A stretch of DNA of 64,000 nt, taken from contig JAYGXS010000005.1 in assembly GCA_036362985.1 (NCBI GenBank), positions 26,156,231 through 26,220,230 of the forward strand, in the 5' to 3' direction. The notes below the pieces were generated by a model, which saw only the letters and a program-made list of their open reading frames with translations, did no database searches and was not told the origin of the DNA. A program made the translations under genes and the position numbers. This stretch comes from Ligula intestinalis. Taxonomy: Eukaryota; Platyhelminthes; Cestoda; Diphyllobothriidea; Diphyllobothriidae. Below, piece after piece: positions 52,001-61,977 of the stretch. Position 1 is the first letter of the stretch. Every line of letters starts with the position of its first letter.

Positions 52001-55000
52001 CAGCATGGGCAACTAGAAACCACACACCCTTGGGTAAGGCAACACACATCAATTGGGCACAGCTTGAACTTGCTCCACAATCACATAAAAGCAGCTGGTA
52101 TCGCTGTCTCGCACACTCTCTCAAACATGACTAGACGCCGTCAATACGAACACTGGCTTCTCCAGTGGCCACTGCTGCTTGGGATGGCAACTAAGAGTTC
52201 TGTGTACAGGTACCTTCTAACATCCCCGGATTTACCCGGATGATTGTAGTGAACTGAGTAACAAAAGATGCTTGGAGCATTACAACCCTAAGGATAGTAT
52301 TAGCCACCTAAATAAGGAAGAACTAATCTACAAAATCCCATGCGAAGCTTGTGATACCGTAAATTGTGGCTAAACAGGAAGATCCGTCTCCAAACGCATC
52401 CACGAGCACCGATTGGCAGTGAAGAGACGCGAAGATTTGTCCGAGGTGGCAATGCATTTTCTTTATACAGGACACACTTTTGCATGGGACAAAACAAACA
52501 CGCATCGTCGGAGTTTGTTCCTCCAAAAAAGGCCGACAATATACTTAGGTCATGCACTCCGGTGATTCATGCATCAACCGACTATCAAGTTAGGTGGAGT
52601 GTACGAACATCTCGAAGAAAGTTGGAAGAGGCTACAGCCGATTACTACGGACCGAAGTGAACCGCGACTAGTGCCCACACCGGATGACCCGGACTGACCC
52701 CGCGGACCGACGCAAATTACAGTTGCCAATTGGCCATTGAACTGACTAGTAATTTTGTCCACCATGGAGTGACGCGAGTTACAGCTGCCAATTAGCGCCC
52801 ACACTAGACGACTATATAACTGTAGCAACACTTTTGAAATGTTAATTCTTCTTTGCACAGCTTCTCAAGTCTGACGATGACCTGGCGATCCAGTGTCGAA
52901 AAGTTACCAATTAAGTTTCCTCATCTTCGCAAAGGCTGCCTTTCCCTTTTATAACACTTTTTTGGGATGCCTGCCTTCCAATTTATACGAAAGTATTACA
53001 ACCTCTTCAACAGCTGCCACCCATGTATTGTTCTCGACTATACTCATCTTGTATGAATAAGGTTAAACAGCCAGCCCAGACTACCTGTATGTTCAATTGC
53101 TCTTTTACCTGCTCCTTTTTTGGGGTAAAAGGGACTGATCGCACGAGTAGACTTTTATCCAAAAGAATAATATAACACCTTCCAGCCCGATTAGGTAGGA
53201 GCCAAACAGCCAACAGCAATGGCTCTATTCTTGATTTGATGGTAGACGGGGGCTACCACGTAGATGCCACAAAGGCCTTTCGGGTGAGATGCTAGGCCTA
53301 GTTAAACTCTTGAAAATTCTTTGGAAGTCATGTGCAATAACGTCACGCACGCAGAAGAGCTTAGAACAGGTTTCGCAGTTGCCACGGGCCCAGGCCATAA
53401 AGTCAGCCACCAACCCAGGATTTTGCCTGATGATTTTAGTGAACTATGTACAGACGCTGCTTAGAGGCTACAGACTCAGACAGAGTGGATAATTACCGTT
53501 AAGTTTTTTTTTCAATGATGAAATCACATCAAATGGCTATGCAAACTCACAATTTGCAAGAGTTCATCCATGAAGTTGAGACCCAGGTGGCAGTTCTGAA
53601 GGAGGACCCACTTGCCATCCTGAAGACTTGATGCAATCAGACGGCGAGCATGCACCTCCTGACCTTGACCCATGGAGATGGCTTCACAGGCTTACGAACA
53701 TGAAAGCGAAATGTCACTGAGGATATCGATATTTTTAAACATACTACTACCTTAATTTAAGCATAACTTTTTACTTTATTTATATTTGATCAGGGGAATA
53801 TGATTGTACATATGCACCGAACGTGTTGCCCGCTTTTAAACCTGCATGCTCTGTTTTTACTTTCGTGCATTTTGCATACTAAAAAGACCTGTAAAAAGTT
53901 GAGCAACCTAACTACTTATCATGCATACCTGTACAGGCTAAAAGGCGGGAGGGTTTAAGGGATTTCCTCATTTACTCCAAATATACTGACTGAACTAAGA
54001 CAAAATGTCTTTAGAAGTAGGTTATTATGGATGAGTCTTACCGATGCCCATTTTCTTGGCCAGGCGCTCAATGTTCTCGGTGGGGTCAGAACCCATGGAG
54101 AGGAAGCCGATCATCGGCGACAGCGGTTCAGACTCCTCCAGCATTGACTCGAGATTGGTGATGACAGGATCTGTGTACACTGGACCCATCGTCTCGGCAA
54201 TGTACTTGCTAGCCATCGGTATGCACCTGTCCAGACACCAAGAACGGACTAGGAGGAGACGCTGGAAGGTATCCAGCTTGTCATAACCGTCCGGAATGGG
54301 CACCTCCTCGGGCGCATCAGAGTCATACCAGTGTTTCCAGACCTTAAAAATAGAAAGATGAAGAGGGGGCGGCGGCGGATAAGCTAGGATCCTGTGTGGA
54401 GGAAAAAGCAGACTAAGTAGTGCAGAGATAACCCACCCTGTCGCCATGGGCCACTTGCTGGAGGAGGGAATTGAATGTAGGCAGGCGGCTTAACTCTACT
54501 AAGTTCAGCCAAGTCATGTCTTGAATCCACTTCTTGGGTTTGGGCTCTACTGCATTCAGGTCCAAGGCTGCTCCTCCTGAAGTTTCCAGAAGAAAATATA
54601 AAAGATGAAGACTTCGGTCAGGCTTTGCCTGAAATTGAAAGCTCCCAAAAGAGTACGAGAAGAACTTCCAGCATGGTAAGGGAAGCATCAAATAAAGAGC
54701 ATTAACAGTTCCATTCTGGAGCTTTCTTTCGCTTGAGGCTGAAACTAGGCATACCATCCTGAAAGGGAACAGTGTTCCAGTCAGTGTAAGAAAACATAAT
54801 CGTGCAGACCAAAAACAGGATGGTAAGGGAGGTCAAATTTGAAGTAGATTATGGTTTCTTTTTGTAACATCAAGGATAGCGTTTACGTTGAAGTTTTTCT
54901 TCATGATACCACAATGAACCAACATCCCAAAGCATTGAAGTGAATGTGTCAGTCAAGTTTTGGTCCTCGGAGGACCGACCGTTTTATCATAACAACGTGC

Positions 55001-58000
55001 CTACCCACACAACGTTCAAAATCGACCAGTGTTTGGCAAAAAAATGACATGACAATGGTTTTTTACCCCCTTCCTTTACTCATTATGTCTAGCTCTCTGC
55101 GACTTCCACAAAAGGAAGGTAATTCTAAAAGGAAAGCTGTTTCCCGAAAGTGAAGGAGATAAAGGAAACATCGTTAGAAGCACTTAACAGAGGAGAGAAT
55201 GGTGACAACTGCCGTCCGTGAACGTCCTCGTCACGCGCTGGCCCAACGGGAAACTCAGCACTACGGTTTATAGAAAGGCGACTAACACAACCCCGGTGCT
55301 AAACTTTCAGAGCAACCACCCACGAGTACATAAACGTGGCTGTATTAGACCACTCTTTCAGAGCGTAAAAACACCTACAACGACATCTTCGGGACTAACT
55401 GGCCAGAAATGGATACACGAACAGCTTCGTCAGCTATTGCCTCCGTACTTACCCACTGGGAACAAACGAAAGAGAGCCACCACCAACAGTGACAAGATGC
55501 AGTTGAGAAGCTGTCATGAAATTTATTGATATCAATAAATCCTGATCTGCTTTAAATACTAACACATTAATTAAAATTATAATATTAGATTAATAATCCG
55601 CCTTTTTTTAGGGACCCCTTCATATATCTCACTGCATGGAGGGCATGGGGAAAGTGTGGTTACAGAAACGAGTGTGTGCGTGCAAGCTACTGAGACTTGC
55701 CCTTGATGAAAATCTGGAACTCCTCCGGACGGATCTTGCGCTGTTGAAGGGCGATCTTCAGGGAGAGAAGGAGAGTCAGAGTGAACTTGTCGCGTTCATA
55801 AAGACCGCGTGCTGTGTACCGGAAGACATCCAGTGTGAGGTACTCAATGATGTTGTCGACGCGTTTCTGCGTCATCAGGGACTTCTCCGCGCGCGCCATG
55901 GAGATGTTGAATCGTCCGAGGAACTGACGCAGGGAGGTCTGGTACATGACATTAACCATGCTCATCTCCACGATAAGAAAGTAGAGTGTGGAACCGCGGC
56001 TGGCGATTGGTCGATACTCCTCACGAGCAGCGTTAATCTTCAGTTCTGTGTCGGCAGCAATAGTAAGCTTGCGGCGCACGTCCTCCGCTGTCGTCTTGGT
56101 GACACGCAGAACCTCAATCAGAGACTCGTCATCCACGAGACTACCCTGGGTGGAGGTTAGACGCTGCAGCAGGCTGTCCTCGAGTTCCTTAACTTTTCGT
56201 GTGTTTGCCATCACCTCTTCCAACAAATTTGTTCGCTCCGCTTCCAGTTCCTGTAATGGCAGTTTTGTTTAAATGTGAACTTTTAGGAGCACTGTTTCGG
56301 TTTCGTTTGAGCAAAGTGTTAGCGTGTCAGTGTGTAAACAGCTCATTTTTAAAAATTAGTGTCAAGGTGTGGCTCTGGTAATTAATTTGCAGATTTAACT
56401 CCTAGCCAACTCGGTGGAAAAACATAAGGGCGGTGCGATTATATGAGGGGAAGTCGCTCAAGGGCACAGCCAGCCAGCAGGCCATCGATTAGACGATGAG
56501 CGCAGTTCCGCAATTTGTGCAGTTCTTGCCTCCTATTCATCGTATTTTTCATCTTACTTATCGCGTGCTATTTTGTTGCCAAACATTAGGTTAGGTTAAA
56601 TAATTGTTCCTATTATTTTCGGCTATTATGCGCTCTAGATTTTTATAGATTTTTCTTTCCCCTGACGTGCCCCACCCTATTACCACACTGACTAATATTT
56701 AAATCAGTTCTCTGGGCATTTTAACCCAGGTTCAGTTTTCCTGGAGGTCAGCGCAGAAGGTCGCCACCGGAGGTCATTAACTGAGGAAGTCAACCTGTAG
56801 ATACCTTTATACGCTCATTCATCCTCCGATACCAGTAAAGTCTAACCTCAGAAATCAAGTAAAATAATTGAACCACCACCTTACATCCTACGTGTCTCCC
56901 TCCTGGGTTTACATGAAAAAGTGCTGCCGCTTACCTGTTTCTCAGTGACAATGACAACCCCAAGAAGTTGATCCTCCAGACCCTTCATGGTGACCGTGAA
57001 GTCGATGACAGAGGTGCGAGCGTAGATCTCTGGCGTGTAGGCAGGGTTCGACAACTTGGTGCTGATGTAGAGCTGGAAGGTCTTCATCACGTCCACCTCC
57101 TTATCGCCCACCCTCACCTTGAAGTTGCTGCCTGTCTTAATAAAGTTCTTTTCGAGGACATTATCCAAAGCAGGATCCAATTCCTCCCCAATCTCCTCGA
57201 TCAACAGAGGAAGACCCAGGGACAGCGCGTCCTCCAGATGACTGCGGAAGTATTTGTGATTAAGCCTTGTAACCTGAATGAAACATCGGTTGGAAAAAGG
57301 CTTACTCAGATATTATCAGTAGGTTGTATTTACAAAGTTTTCGAGCGACAGTTTTTCTCCTAAAAACCACAAATGACATTCCATTTTGAATTATGAGCCA
57401 GCCTTAGGAGTTTTTTCACTGTCTGCTCTTCTTCCTCAGTTACACTGCCGGCTCGTGTAAACTGAGTGTGATTGTATTACTTGAAACAAGCAAGTAGTCG
57501 TCTGGAATTGTGTCAACGACTTCTTTGGAATGTTCGGCTATGCCGATGCATTTCTGAAATCCTATGTACCAAGAGGGAGTTCAAAGGCGTTTGCCTATAT
57601 TTTCTTTCATAAATTTGACTTGACTTGACACCATTAACCAACTTACCTTGAGATCGTTTTCAGCTTCCTTTTTCTTGATCCAAGCCTTTCCCTGACCCTG
57701 AGGATCGATAAGGAGGGGAAAACGACTAGCACGGGTGACGATGAGACCGTTCTGAATCGAAAGATCATCGTTTGGAAGGCCTTGAAGATTCCAAGTGCCA
57801 ATGGTTGCAGTGTCAACAAACATGTTGACAATAAGGAGGTCCTAAACAAGTAAAAGTAAGTAGGGAACTGATAGCAGTCTAGGAGGGAGCTCAATAACTC
57901 TGATTTATCTTAAGCTCAGGCGAGCGGACTTGAACCCATTTTCAATGTCAATATTTGCGATTATTTGTGAGAGAAAGGATTGTCTGAACATGCAAGAAGA

Positions 58001-59178
58001 AGAAGAAGAGGAAGAGAATATTTCCCTCATCAAGATTATTCACACCCTAAGGTGTTACCGAACATAGATAAATGTCAAAGTTAATGAGGAAGAATGAGAT
58101 TTCGAAAGGGGAAAGTTAATTCGAATTTCTCTATTCAGGCGTTCGTCTTCGTTCGTATTAAGTATATACTACAAGCATACTTACATCTGAGAAAGGGATA
58201 CTGGTTTTAATCATTTCCTTTCGCCAACACTGATAAAGATGATTTCTGAATTCCTGATTAAATGGACCGGCATAGGAAAGAAAGCCAGTGGCCAGCAAGA
58301 TGTCACCAACAAGTCGATTGATTTGCTCTTGGTACATTTTGCTTGCTTCCGTCCATCGTACTCGTTCACCTACGTAAACCAAATAATAATTACTGAGTTA
58401 GTTTCAGTAGCGAAAATTGTTTGTGTATATTAAAGCAGGCTGAAAACAATGCAATGGAGATGGCAGGCTGGGCAGTCTGACCTGCAAGACCCTTGATCAG
58501 GGCCGTCGCATTTGACATCTTTCGTCGGCAGGAATCAGCATCATCCATGAGGGTCTGTTTCTCGCCCATGGCCTTGTCATATTCCGCCTGAACAATGTCC
58601 AACTCGCGTTGCTTCTCATCCAATTGTGCTTGCGCCTCGCCCAGTTCGGCCATAGCTGCGCCCAGACGGCCCTCCTGCACTGCTAGATTTACCTGAAATA
58701 GGAGAAGAGATTGGGCAGCATGAAGTTGAATGCTTAGAGCCTTGAGCATTTTGCCCGGCTGTCACCAATGTAGAATCAATGTTGGAAAACTCAGCCTGAT
58801 CTATCGCCTACATCATTGTAATTTCTCCTGAGGCCGCCTATACTGGCACTACTAAGTATTTTTACCACTACTAGCATCAATATTACAATATTAATTCTAT
58901 CAATAGCAACTTAGTACCACCTTTCAGGCAACACCAGCCCTCCTTGGTCCTCGTTGTCCTTCGTAGCACTATTGCCCCTATTGGCATTAGTGTTACTGGT
59001 ACTATTACCAACAGCACTATTACAATAGTCACACTTCCAGCATATTCTTTGAGCGTTAACGTAAGATTCCTCATCGAAAACCTAGGTCTCCTTGAAAATC
59101 CTCCGCCGAAAGGAAAGCTGTGTTCTCGTTCTCCTTCTTGCTTCTCTCTCGTTTTGTCTTTCCTTTCTCTTTCATTCA

Positions 59179-59225
<47 letters not shown>

Positions 59226-61152
59226 TCTTCCCTTGCACAACCTGCTCTCCGAGTTGTTTTCCTCTTCCGCACTGAGCCCATCCCACCTCAGGCAACCGAT
59301 CAGTTAGGGGGTGGCCTGTTGTATATCGCGGTGCGCTAAATGCCATGGCTTGGAGGGCCGCCAACTAACGAGATAAATTGGACACCACAGTCGGCCCAGC
59401 GTGTCTTGTTGTGTAAAATGGCTGTTTACGGGCTGAGAGCCAGGCTCAATGGCTGCTTTTTTAGGGGGCTTTTATGGCGCTCCCAGTCAGGAGCCCACCT
59501 AGCGAGGCGTGCTGAATGTTGGTCGCGCCAGTCTTCTGCGCCTACCCCCCCCCCCCCCCATCTCTGGCCTTCTTGACTTTTGTCTTGACACTGGGTCCCG
59601 GTGTGGGAGTGGGGAGAAAGTGGGGTAGATTATCCGCGAGTCTACTTTCACTATAATCCCGCGGGAGTCACCGCGTTGTTTCAGCCTGATGTGGCTCGCG
59701 GTGGACATCGTCAAAGTCGACGGTCGAATTGTCGTGTTAGATTAGGTAACAATAAAGATGGTTTACCACCTGGTCAATTTCACTTTACTTATTTTTATTT
59801 TATTTCAGTTTTTAGTTTACGTAGATACCATCAGCGTAAGATAAATATACTTAAATTAGTACTATATACTAAAATAAACTAACTAAGCTAAGCTAAACTT
59901 TACAAACCTAACTAAACTACACTAATACCAGGTTAGCTTATATATATGCACAGAGATTTCACGTATCTAGACAACATTTTCTAACCCACTGAACCACCAT
60001 TACTGCTCCTCTTTGCAGATATGAGAGGGTACACTTGCCTGAGATGCTTTCAAATTTCACTTACCCCATCACCTATCGCTGTAGACTGAAATTTTCGTCT
60101 AGCCAGTACTGTAGAGAGTCGGTTTTTAGCGGCCAGTGAGGCGCTTTAAGGCGGAAGATTAGGGAGTCTCTATAGCAAAATGCCATGGAACTGTGAGCTC
60201 AGGATAGTCAAAACTGCAAAACAAGGCCGGGTTTCTTGTTCGCATAGGCTTGCACGTCTACCATCTTTGCCTATACGCGTCGCATGGCAGATAAGGTCGG
60301 TGATCCGTTGCTGACCGTTCAGCAATCACTAGCGGAACTCGTTCGTCCAACTGTTCCTTGGAAGTCATTCTCGAACCCTACAAATGAGCCCCAAGGCAGA
60401 GTATCGGGACCTTGAGAAGAAGACGACTCGATCGCTGGGACAAAACGTTTATTCGCCTGACGTTTCGACATCCGTGGCCGATTCATCATCAAAGACATGA
60501 GCAGGAAACAGTATCAGAAACTAGTCTGGACCTACCCGCAGCCTACAAATGCCTGCGCCATTACATGAGTAAAGGACAGGACCAAGTCAAACCGAACTTA
60601 GGATGCGCATACGAAGATGGCCCTGTGAATAAACCATTGGAAGAGGGAGCCGGATTACCAGCGTCCTCTACGGTGGGGAAGAAACCCAACACTGACCGCC
60701 GTCAACTTATACCAAAATCCACATGGAGGCCCAAGCAGCAAACGTAGGAAAACCGATCAGCCTATGGCTAACATGCACAGCCAAAACTTTGAATTGCTGA
60801 TCGATAAAGTAATTTCACACTTTGATGAAGGACTGCCGGCGCATTTGTCCGAAAGGTCAACAAATAAGCAAAACGCATTCCAGTGAGCACAGTATGTCCT
60901 AGGATACACACTTATACATTTCGCTCAAATAAACTAACGTTAACTGAAACGTTATAATGATAAAGCATGTGTTTGTGAGCATACCTTGAGGGGTAGAACC
61001 TCCTTATTAACGGCAAAGAAGGAGGCCATAGCCTTGGTCCAGGAACAGAGACCCGCAACATCGCCACATGTGCGCTTCGCCTGAGTGAAATTGAAGTCCT
61101 CCATGTTAAAGTACGGCTCCATCAGCTCGACTGTTTCAGCGTTGATAGTGTC
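39726..61152 (-). CDS. DNAH5: Axonemal outer-arm dynein heavy chain, DNAH5/DNAH8 type, C-terminal 16 exons (partial gene)
   Basis: The product is the ATP-driven motor subunit of outer dynein arms in cilia and flagella. Exons in transcript order: 60985-61152, 58482-58692, 58185-58369, 57647-57841, 56935-57273, 55701-56250, 54437-54576, 54042-54342, 53551-53690, 49389-49748, 48987-49249, 48725-48881, 48229-48441, 47218-47346, 46952-47075, 39726-40018. They total 3768 nt (1255 codons and stop) and every junction phase agrees. The protein runs from the end of the microtubule-binding domain through stalk coiled coil 2, AAA5 and AAA6 to the C-terminal domain ending [10 protein letters not shown]. 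It follows DNAH5/8 rather than other dyneins: [35 protein letters not shown], [23 protein letters not shown] and FNQADF blocks. Introns 40019-46951 and 49749-53550 are loaded with retroelements. Exons for the linker and AAA1-4 lie right of the window. DNAH5 versus DNAH8 orthology cannot be settled by eye. Confidence 0.92.
40511..40891 (+). repeat. 5' LTR of the Gypsy element
   Basis: Begins TGCTGGAAATGTGCCCATTC, ends ...CCAGGCGCAGGTCA. About 381 bp; roughly 90% identical by eye to the 3' LTR, with one extra stretch of about 30 bp near 40563-40592. It is followed by ATTTGGCGACGCAG, the likely primer-binding region. Confidence 0.85.
40925..41948 (+). pseudogene. gag remnant of the Gypsy element
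   Basis: Starts with ATG at 40925, breaks at a TAG (41177-41179) and shifts frame further on. Recognisable pieces: [37 protein letters not shown], and a nucleocapsid-type Cys/His region near 41725-41820 ([13 protein letters not shown], then [14 protein letters not shown]). Confidence 0.75.
41949..45054 (+). pseudogene. pol remnant of the Gypsy element (PR, RT, RNase H, INT)
   Basis: Protease near 41985-42240 with [14 protein letters not shown] from about 42420: [20 protein letters not shown], and the catalytic box spelled YLDEIVIVG instead of YLDD at about 42866. RNase H near 43230-43560: [14 protein letters not shown] and [12 protein letters not shown]. Integrase: a zinc-binding-like [10 protein letters not shown], then core pieces, then [20 protein letters not shown], and a C-terminal GPY/F-like module around 44640-44800. 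TAG at 42520-42522 and numerous frame changes break it. Confidence 0.8.
45071..45418 (+). repeat. 3' LTR of the Gypsy element
   Basis: Begins TGCTGAGAATGTGCTCATTC and ends CCAGGCGCGGGTCA. It matches 40511-40891, including the AAGTACATGCAC, TCTGGCCAGCCGATC and CGACTTAGT blocks. Confidence 0.85.
45419..46951. other. Dynein last intron, 3' flank of the Gypsy element
   Basis: No gene or known element recognised. Confidence 0.4.
46952..47075 (-). CDS. DNAH5: Dynein penultimate exon
   Basis: Acceptor TTATTTTAG, donor [44 protein letters not shown]; the split Gly codon joins the last exon 6.9 kb away. Confidence 0.92.
47218..47346 (-). CDS. DNAH5: Dynein exon: C-terminal domain (43 codons, no Met)
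   Basis: Acceptor CATGCGCAG before 47346, donor GTAATA. Encodes [20 protein letters not shown], then [19 protein letters not shown] and NPQ. A plain ORF search misses it, but it fills precisely the gap between 48229 and 47075. Confidence 0.9.
47347..48228. other. Dynein intron, no feature seen
   Basis: AT-rich, no coding or repeat homology recognised. Confidence 0.4.
48229..48441 (-). CDS. DNAH5: Dynein exon: C-terminal domain
   Basis: Acceptor TCCTCTCAG, donor GTTAGT, 71 codons: [52 protein letters not shown]. Confidence 0.95.
48725..48881 (-). CDS. DNAH5: Dynein exon: C-terminal domain
   Basis: Acceptor TTCTTACAG, donor [54 protein letters not shown]. Confidence 0.92.
48987..49249 (-). 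CDS. DNAH5: Dynein exon: C-terminal domain
   Basis: Acceptor ATTTTTAG, donor GTTAGT. Reads [40 protein letters not shown] and [11 protein letters not shown]. The reading TLVLPTV beyond the donor is intronic. Confidence 0.94.
49389..49748 (-). CDS. DNAH5: Dynein exon: AAA6 end and C-terminal domain start
   Basis: Acceptor TTGTTGCAG, donor GTAGAT; 120 codons. Contains [58 protein letters not shown] and [13 protein letters not shown]. Confidence 0.94.
49905..51280 (+). repeat. Direct repeat of about 330 bp (copies about 1.05 kb apart)
   Basis: 49905-50260 and 50950-51280 are diverged copies sharing, among others, GCTTGTTTGTCA-CTTC...ACAGGTTTGAGTTCG, AGCCGGTTATCGA, TTCCGACTGAA-TTGA and ATGACCTTCTC. 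Family unknown; no coding sequence recognised. Located in the 3.8-kb dynein intron 49749-53550. Confidence 0.6.
51420..51720 (+). mobile_element. tRNA-derived SINE, fullest copy
   Basis: Contains a tRNA-like part at about 51534-51605 with A box TGGCCCAATGGTTAGAGC and B box GAGTTCGAGGCTC, then GGGTATGGCTAGCTGACGAT, AATAAGCCAGAAATGG and TTGTCTTTGTCGATAACGTC. The same blocks are found at 27095-27470. Transcription by pol III and mobilisation by a LINE partner are inferred from the family type. Confidence 0.65.
52316..52925 (+). mobile_element. Penelope-like element 3' end with GIY-YIG remnant and hammerhead-like tail
   Basis: Frame from 52316 reads [19 protein letters not shown], stop, [40 protein letters not shown], the Penelope GIY-YIG pattern. 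A frame change leads to the C-terminus ending ATADYYGPK at 52660. The tail at 52871-52900 (CTGACGATGACCTGGCGATC then CAGTGTCGAAAAG) carries the hammerhead-like arrangement and has a relative at 61978-62010. Confidence 0.75.
52926..53550. other. Dynein intron, no feature recognised
   Basis: No coding or repeat homology recognised up to the exon donor at 53550. Confidence 0.4.
53551..53690 (-). CDS. DNAH5: Dynein exon: AAA6
   Basis: Acceptor TGTTCGTAAG before 53690 is preferred to a second AG (TGTGAAG) nine bases downstream in the same frame, because it keeps the family's spacing between the KKMGI and [11 protein letters not shown] blocks. Donor GTGAGT. Contains [20 protein letters not shown]. 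It encodes no long ORF of its own because it starts in mid-codon. Confidence 0.88.
54042..54342 (-). CDS. DNAH5: Dynein exon: AAA6
   Basis: Acceptor ATTTTTAAG, donor GTAAGA. Encodes [40 protein letters not shown], and [20 protein letters not shown], the AAA6 segment following the family closely. Confidence 0.93.
54437..54576 (-). CDS. DNAH5: Dynein exon: AAA6 start
   Basis: Acceptor AACTTCAG, donor GTGGGT. Encodes [46 protein letters not shown]. Confidence 0.92.
55187..55530 (+). mobile_element. Penelope-like element RT C-terminal remnant
   Basis: Reads [40 protein letters not shown] and IRPLFQ, corresponding to the 'FLDVLv.r..dG.l.t.VYRKpThTd.yLn..S.HP..hK...v..L' segment between RT and endonuclease in Penelope-like elements. 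It ends at a stop at about 55529. Antisense in the dynein intron between 55701 and 54576. Confidence 0.7.
55701..56250 (-). CDS. DNAH5: Dynein exon: AAA5-AAA6 linker region, GC donor
   Basis: Acceptor CATTACAG before 56250. Contains [50 protein letters not shown] and [19 protein letters not shown]. It leaves in phase 1 after AAGG; the intron starts GCAAGT, a GC-AG intron, supported by the exact phase match to 54576 (IKG|GAALDL). Confidence 0.93.
56935..57273 (-). CDS. DNAH5: Dynein exon: AAA5 C-terminal part
   Basis: Acceptor TTTCATTCAG, donor GTAAGC, 113 codons. Reads [67 protein letters not shown] and [16 protein letters not shown]. Confidence 0.95.
57647..57841 (-). CDS. DNAH5: Dynein exon: AAA5
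   Basis: Acceptor CTTGTTTAG, donor GTAAGT, 65 codons in phase 0. Contains the strongly conserved [20 protein letters not shown] and [18 protein letters not shown] blocks of AAA5. Confidence 0.95.
58185..58369 (-). CDS. DNAH5: Dynein exon: start of AAA5
   Basis: Acceptor TTTACGTAG before 58369, donor GTAAGT at 58184. Reads [54 protein letters not shown]: stalk base and first part of AAA5. Confidence 0.92.
58482..58692 (-). CDS. DNAH5: Dynein exon: stalk coiled coil 2
   Basis: Acceptor CTATTTCAG before 58692, donor GTCAGA after 58482. Encodes [20 protein letters not shown] then a heptad-rich segment ([20 protein letters not shown]) and [18 protein letters not shown], the returning helix of the dynein stalk. 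Confidence 0.93.
58693..60415. other. Dynein intron, low-complexity content
   Basis: CT microsatellite at 59184-59222, a C-run at about 59545-59559, and an AT-rich A/CTAA-type low-complexity patch around 59860-59940. No gene recognised. Confidence 0.5.
60416..60900 (+). mobile_element. Truncated Penelope-like element: inverted terminal repeat, ORF C-terminus, hammerhead-like tail
   Basis: 60416-60494 is a minus-oriented terminal repeat (reverse of GTCCCAGCGATCGAGTCGTC and the CGAAACGTCAGG block). It is followed at about 60532 by a plus-strand coding end, [20 protein letters not shown], running to a stop at 60745-60747; [11 protein letters not shown] matches the 'IDlPpaYqaLR' end of the Penelope GIY-YIG domain. 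At 60821-60860 lies TTTGATGAAGGACTGCCGGC then GCATTTGTCCGAAAGGTC, another hammerhead-like block. Confidence 0.65.
60985..61152 (-). CDS. DNAH5: Dynein exon: end of microtubule-binding domain
   Basis: Acceptor AATTTCAG before 61152, donor GTATGC at 60984, phase 0 at both ends. 56 codons: [20 protein letters not shown] ... [18 protein letters not shown] ... VNKEVLPLK, the microtubule-binding domain's last helices leading into the stalk. Confidence 0.93.
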
Positions 61153-61977
61153 CTGAAATTGAATTACAAAGGTTTTACTGCTCCAACGATCTTATGCATA
61201 TGAATAACGAATCCGATTTCACTCCTCTCATTGTTTCAAATTAAAAATAAATAGTTAGGATCCTCCCGGAGCTTCGCAGTCTGTACGATAACAGTGATGT
61301 TGTCTCGCATTAAGGCAAATATGAATGTAAAAATCCATCAGGAGTGAACAGTTGGTCGCCAACTAGAAGAACACTGAAAAGGAGAAGGCCTGTGCACAGA
61401 CACCAAGGTTTCTGTGGCCGAAGACCAACATGCGTCCAGATACACTTCCTACAACGTCGCGAGAGGACGACGAGACAGCTACAGCATGCATCCCACGCTG
61501 TTCACACCGTTGCGAGACCGTCCTGACATCTTGCGTCCTGATGCCTCCCAATATGATGCCAGACGGGGATGACGGGGTGACATGAACTAATTGCCGGACC
61601 CCCTTTCCCCTCCCCTCCCCCCTCTGGTCCCTAATTATGACTAGAATCTGACCCTCCTTTGATGCCTTAACTCCTGTCACCCTAGCTACTACTGATTGGT
61701 TGCTTAAACTTTTGTTAACTCTATCCTCCCTTTATAGTATAGTACTTGCCTGATGATGGATGATCAAAAACGTTCGCTCGCTTAACTTTCCTCCCTTAAC
61801 GCTTACATGGGTATCCTCGCTGAATTAGCAAAGCTGTGCATTTGCCTTCATGCCACTACCACCATGGGCTGCGATGACAGTTGCCTTCATCAAGATTTGC
61901 CCGTCGCTTGGATACGGGGGGAGGGGCAACCGACAGTTCAATCGTCAATCGTACTGTTTTGTACGATTTCCATTCAT
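61153..61977. other. Dynein intron (5' of the first exon in the window)
   Basis: No recognised exon. The preceding dynein exon must lie beyond 64000, giving an intron of at least 2.85 kb. Confidence 0.5.

Noticed and set aside
53682..53690. Alternative acceptor (TGTGAAG) for the dynein exon 53551-53690
   Set aside because: It keeps the frame but shortens the conserved spacing to [11 protein letters not shown] by three residues, and its pyrimidine tract is worse than that of the acceptor nine bases upstream.
61363..61680. Minus-strand 105-codon open frame in the dynein intron
   Set aside because: No homology recognised and no splice sites compatible with the neighbouring dynein exons.
61740..61780. 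Hammerhead-like string CCTGATGATGGATGATCAAAAACG
   Set aside because: It resembles the Penelope tails, but the hairpin and the CGAAA part are not convincing.
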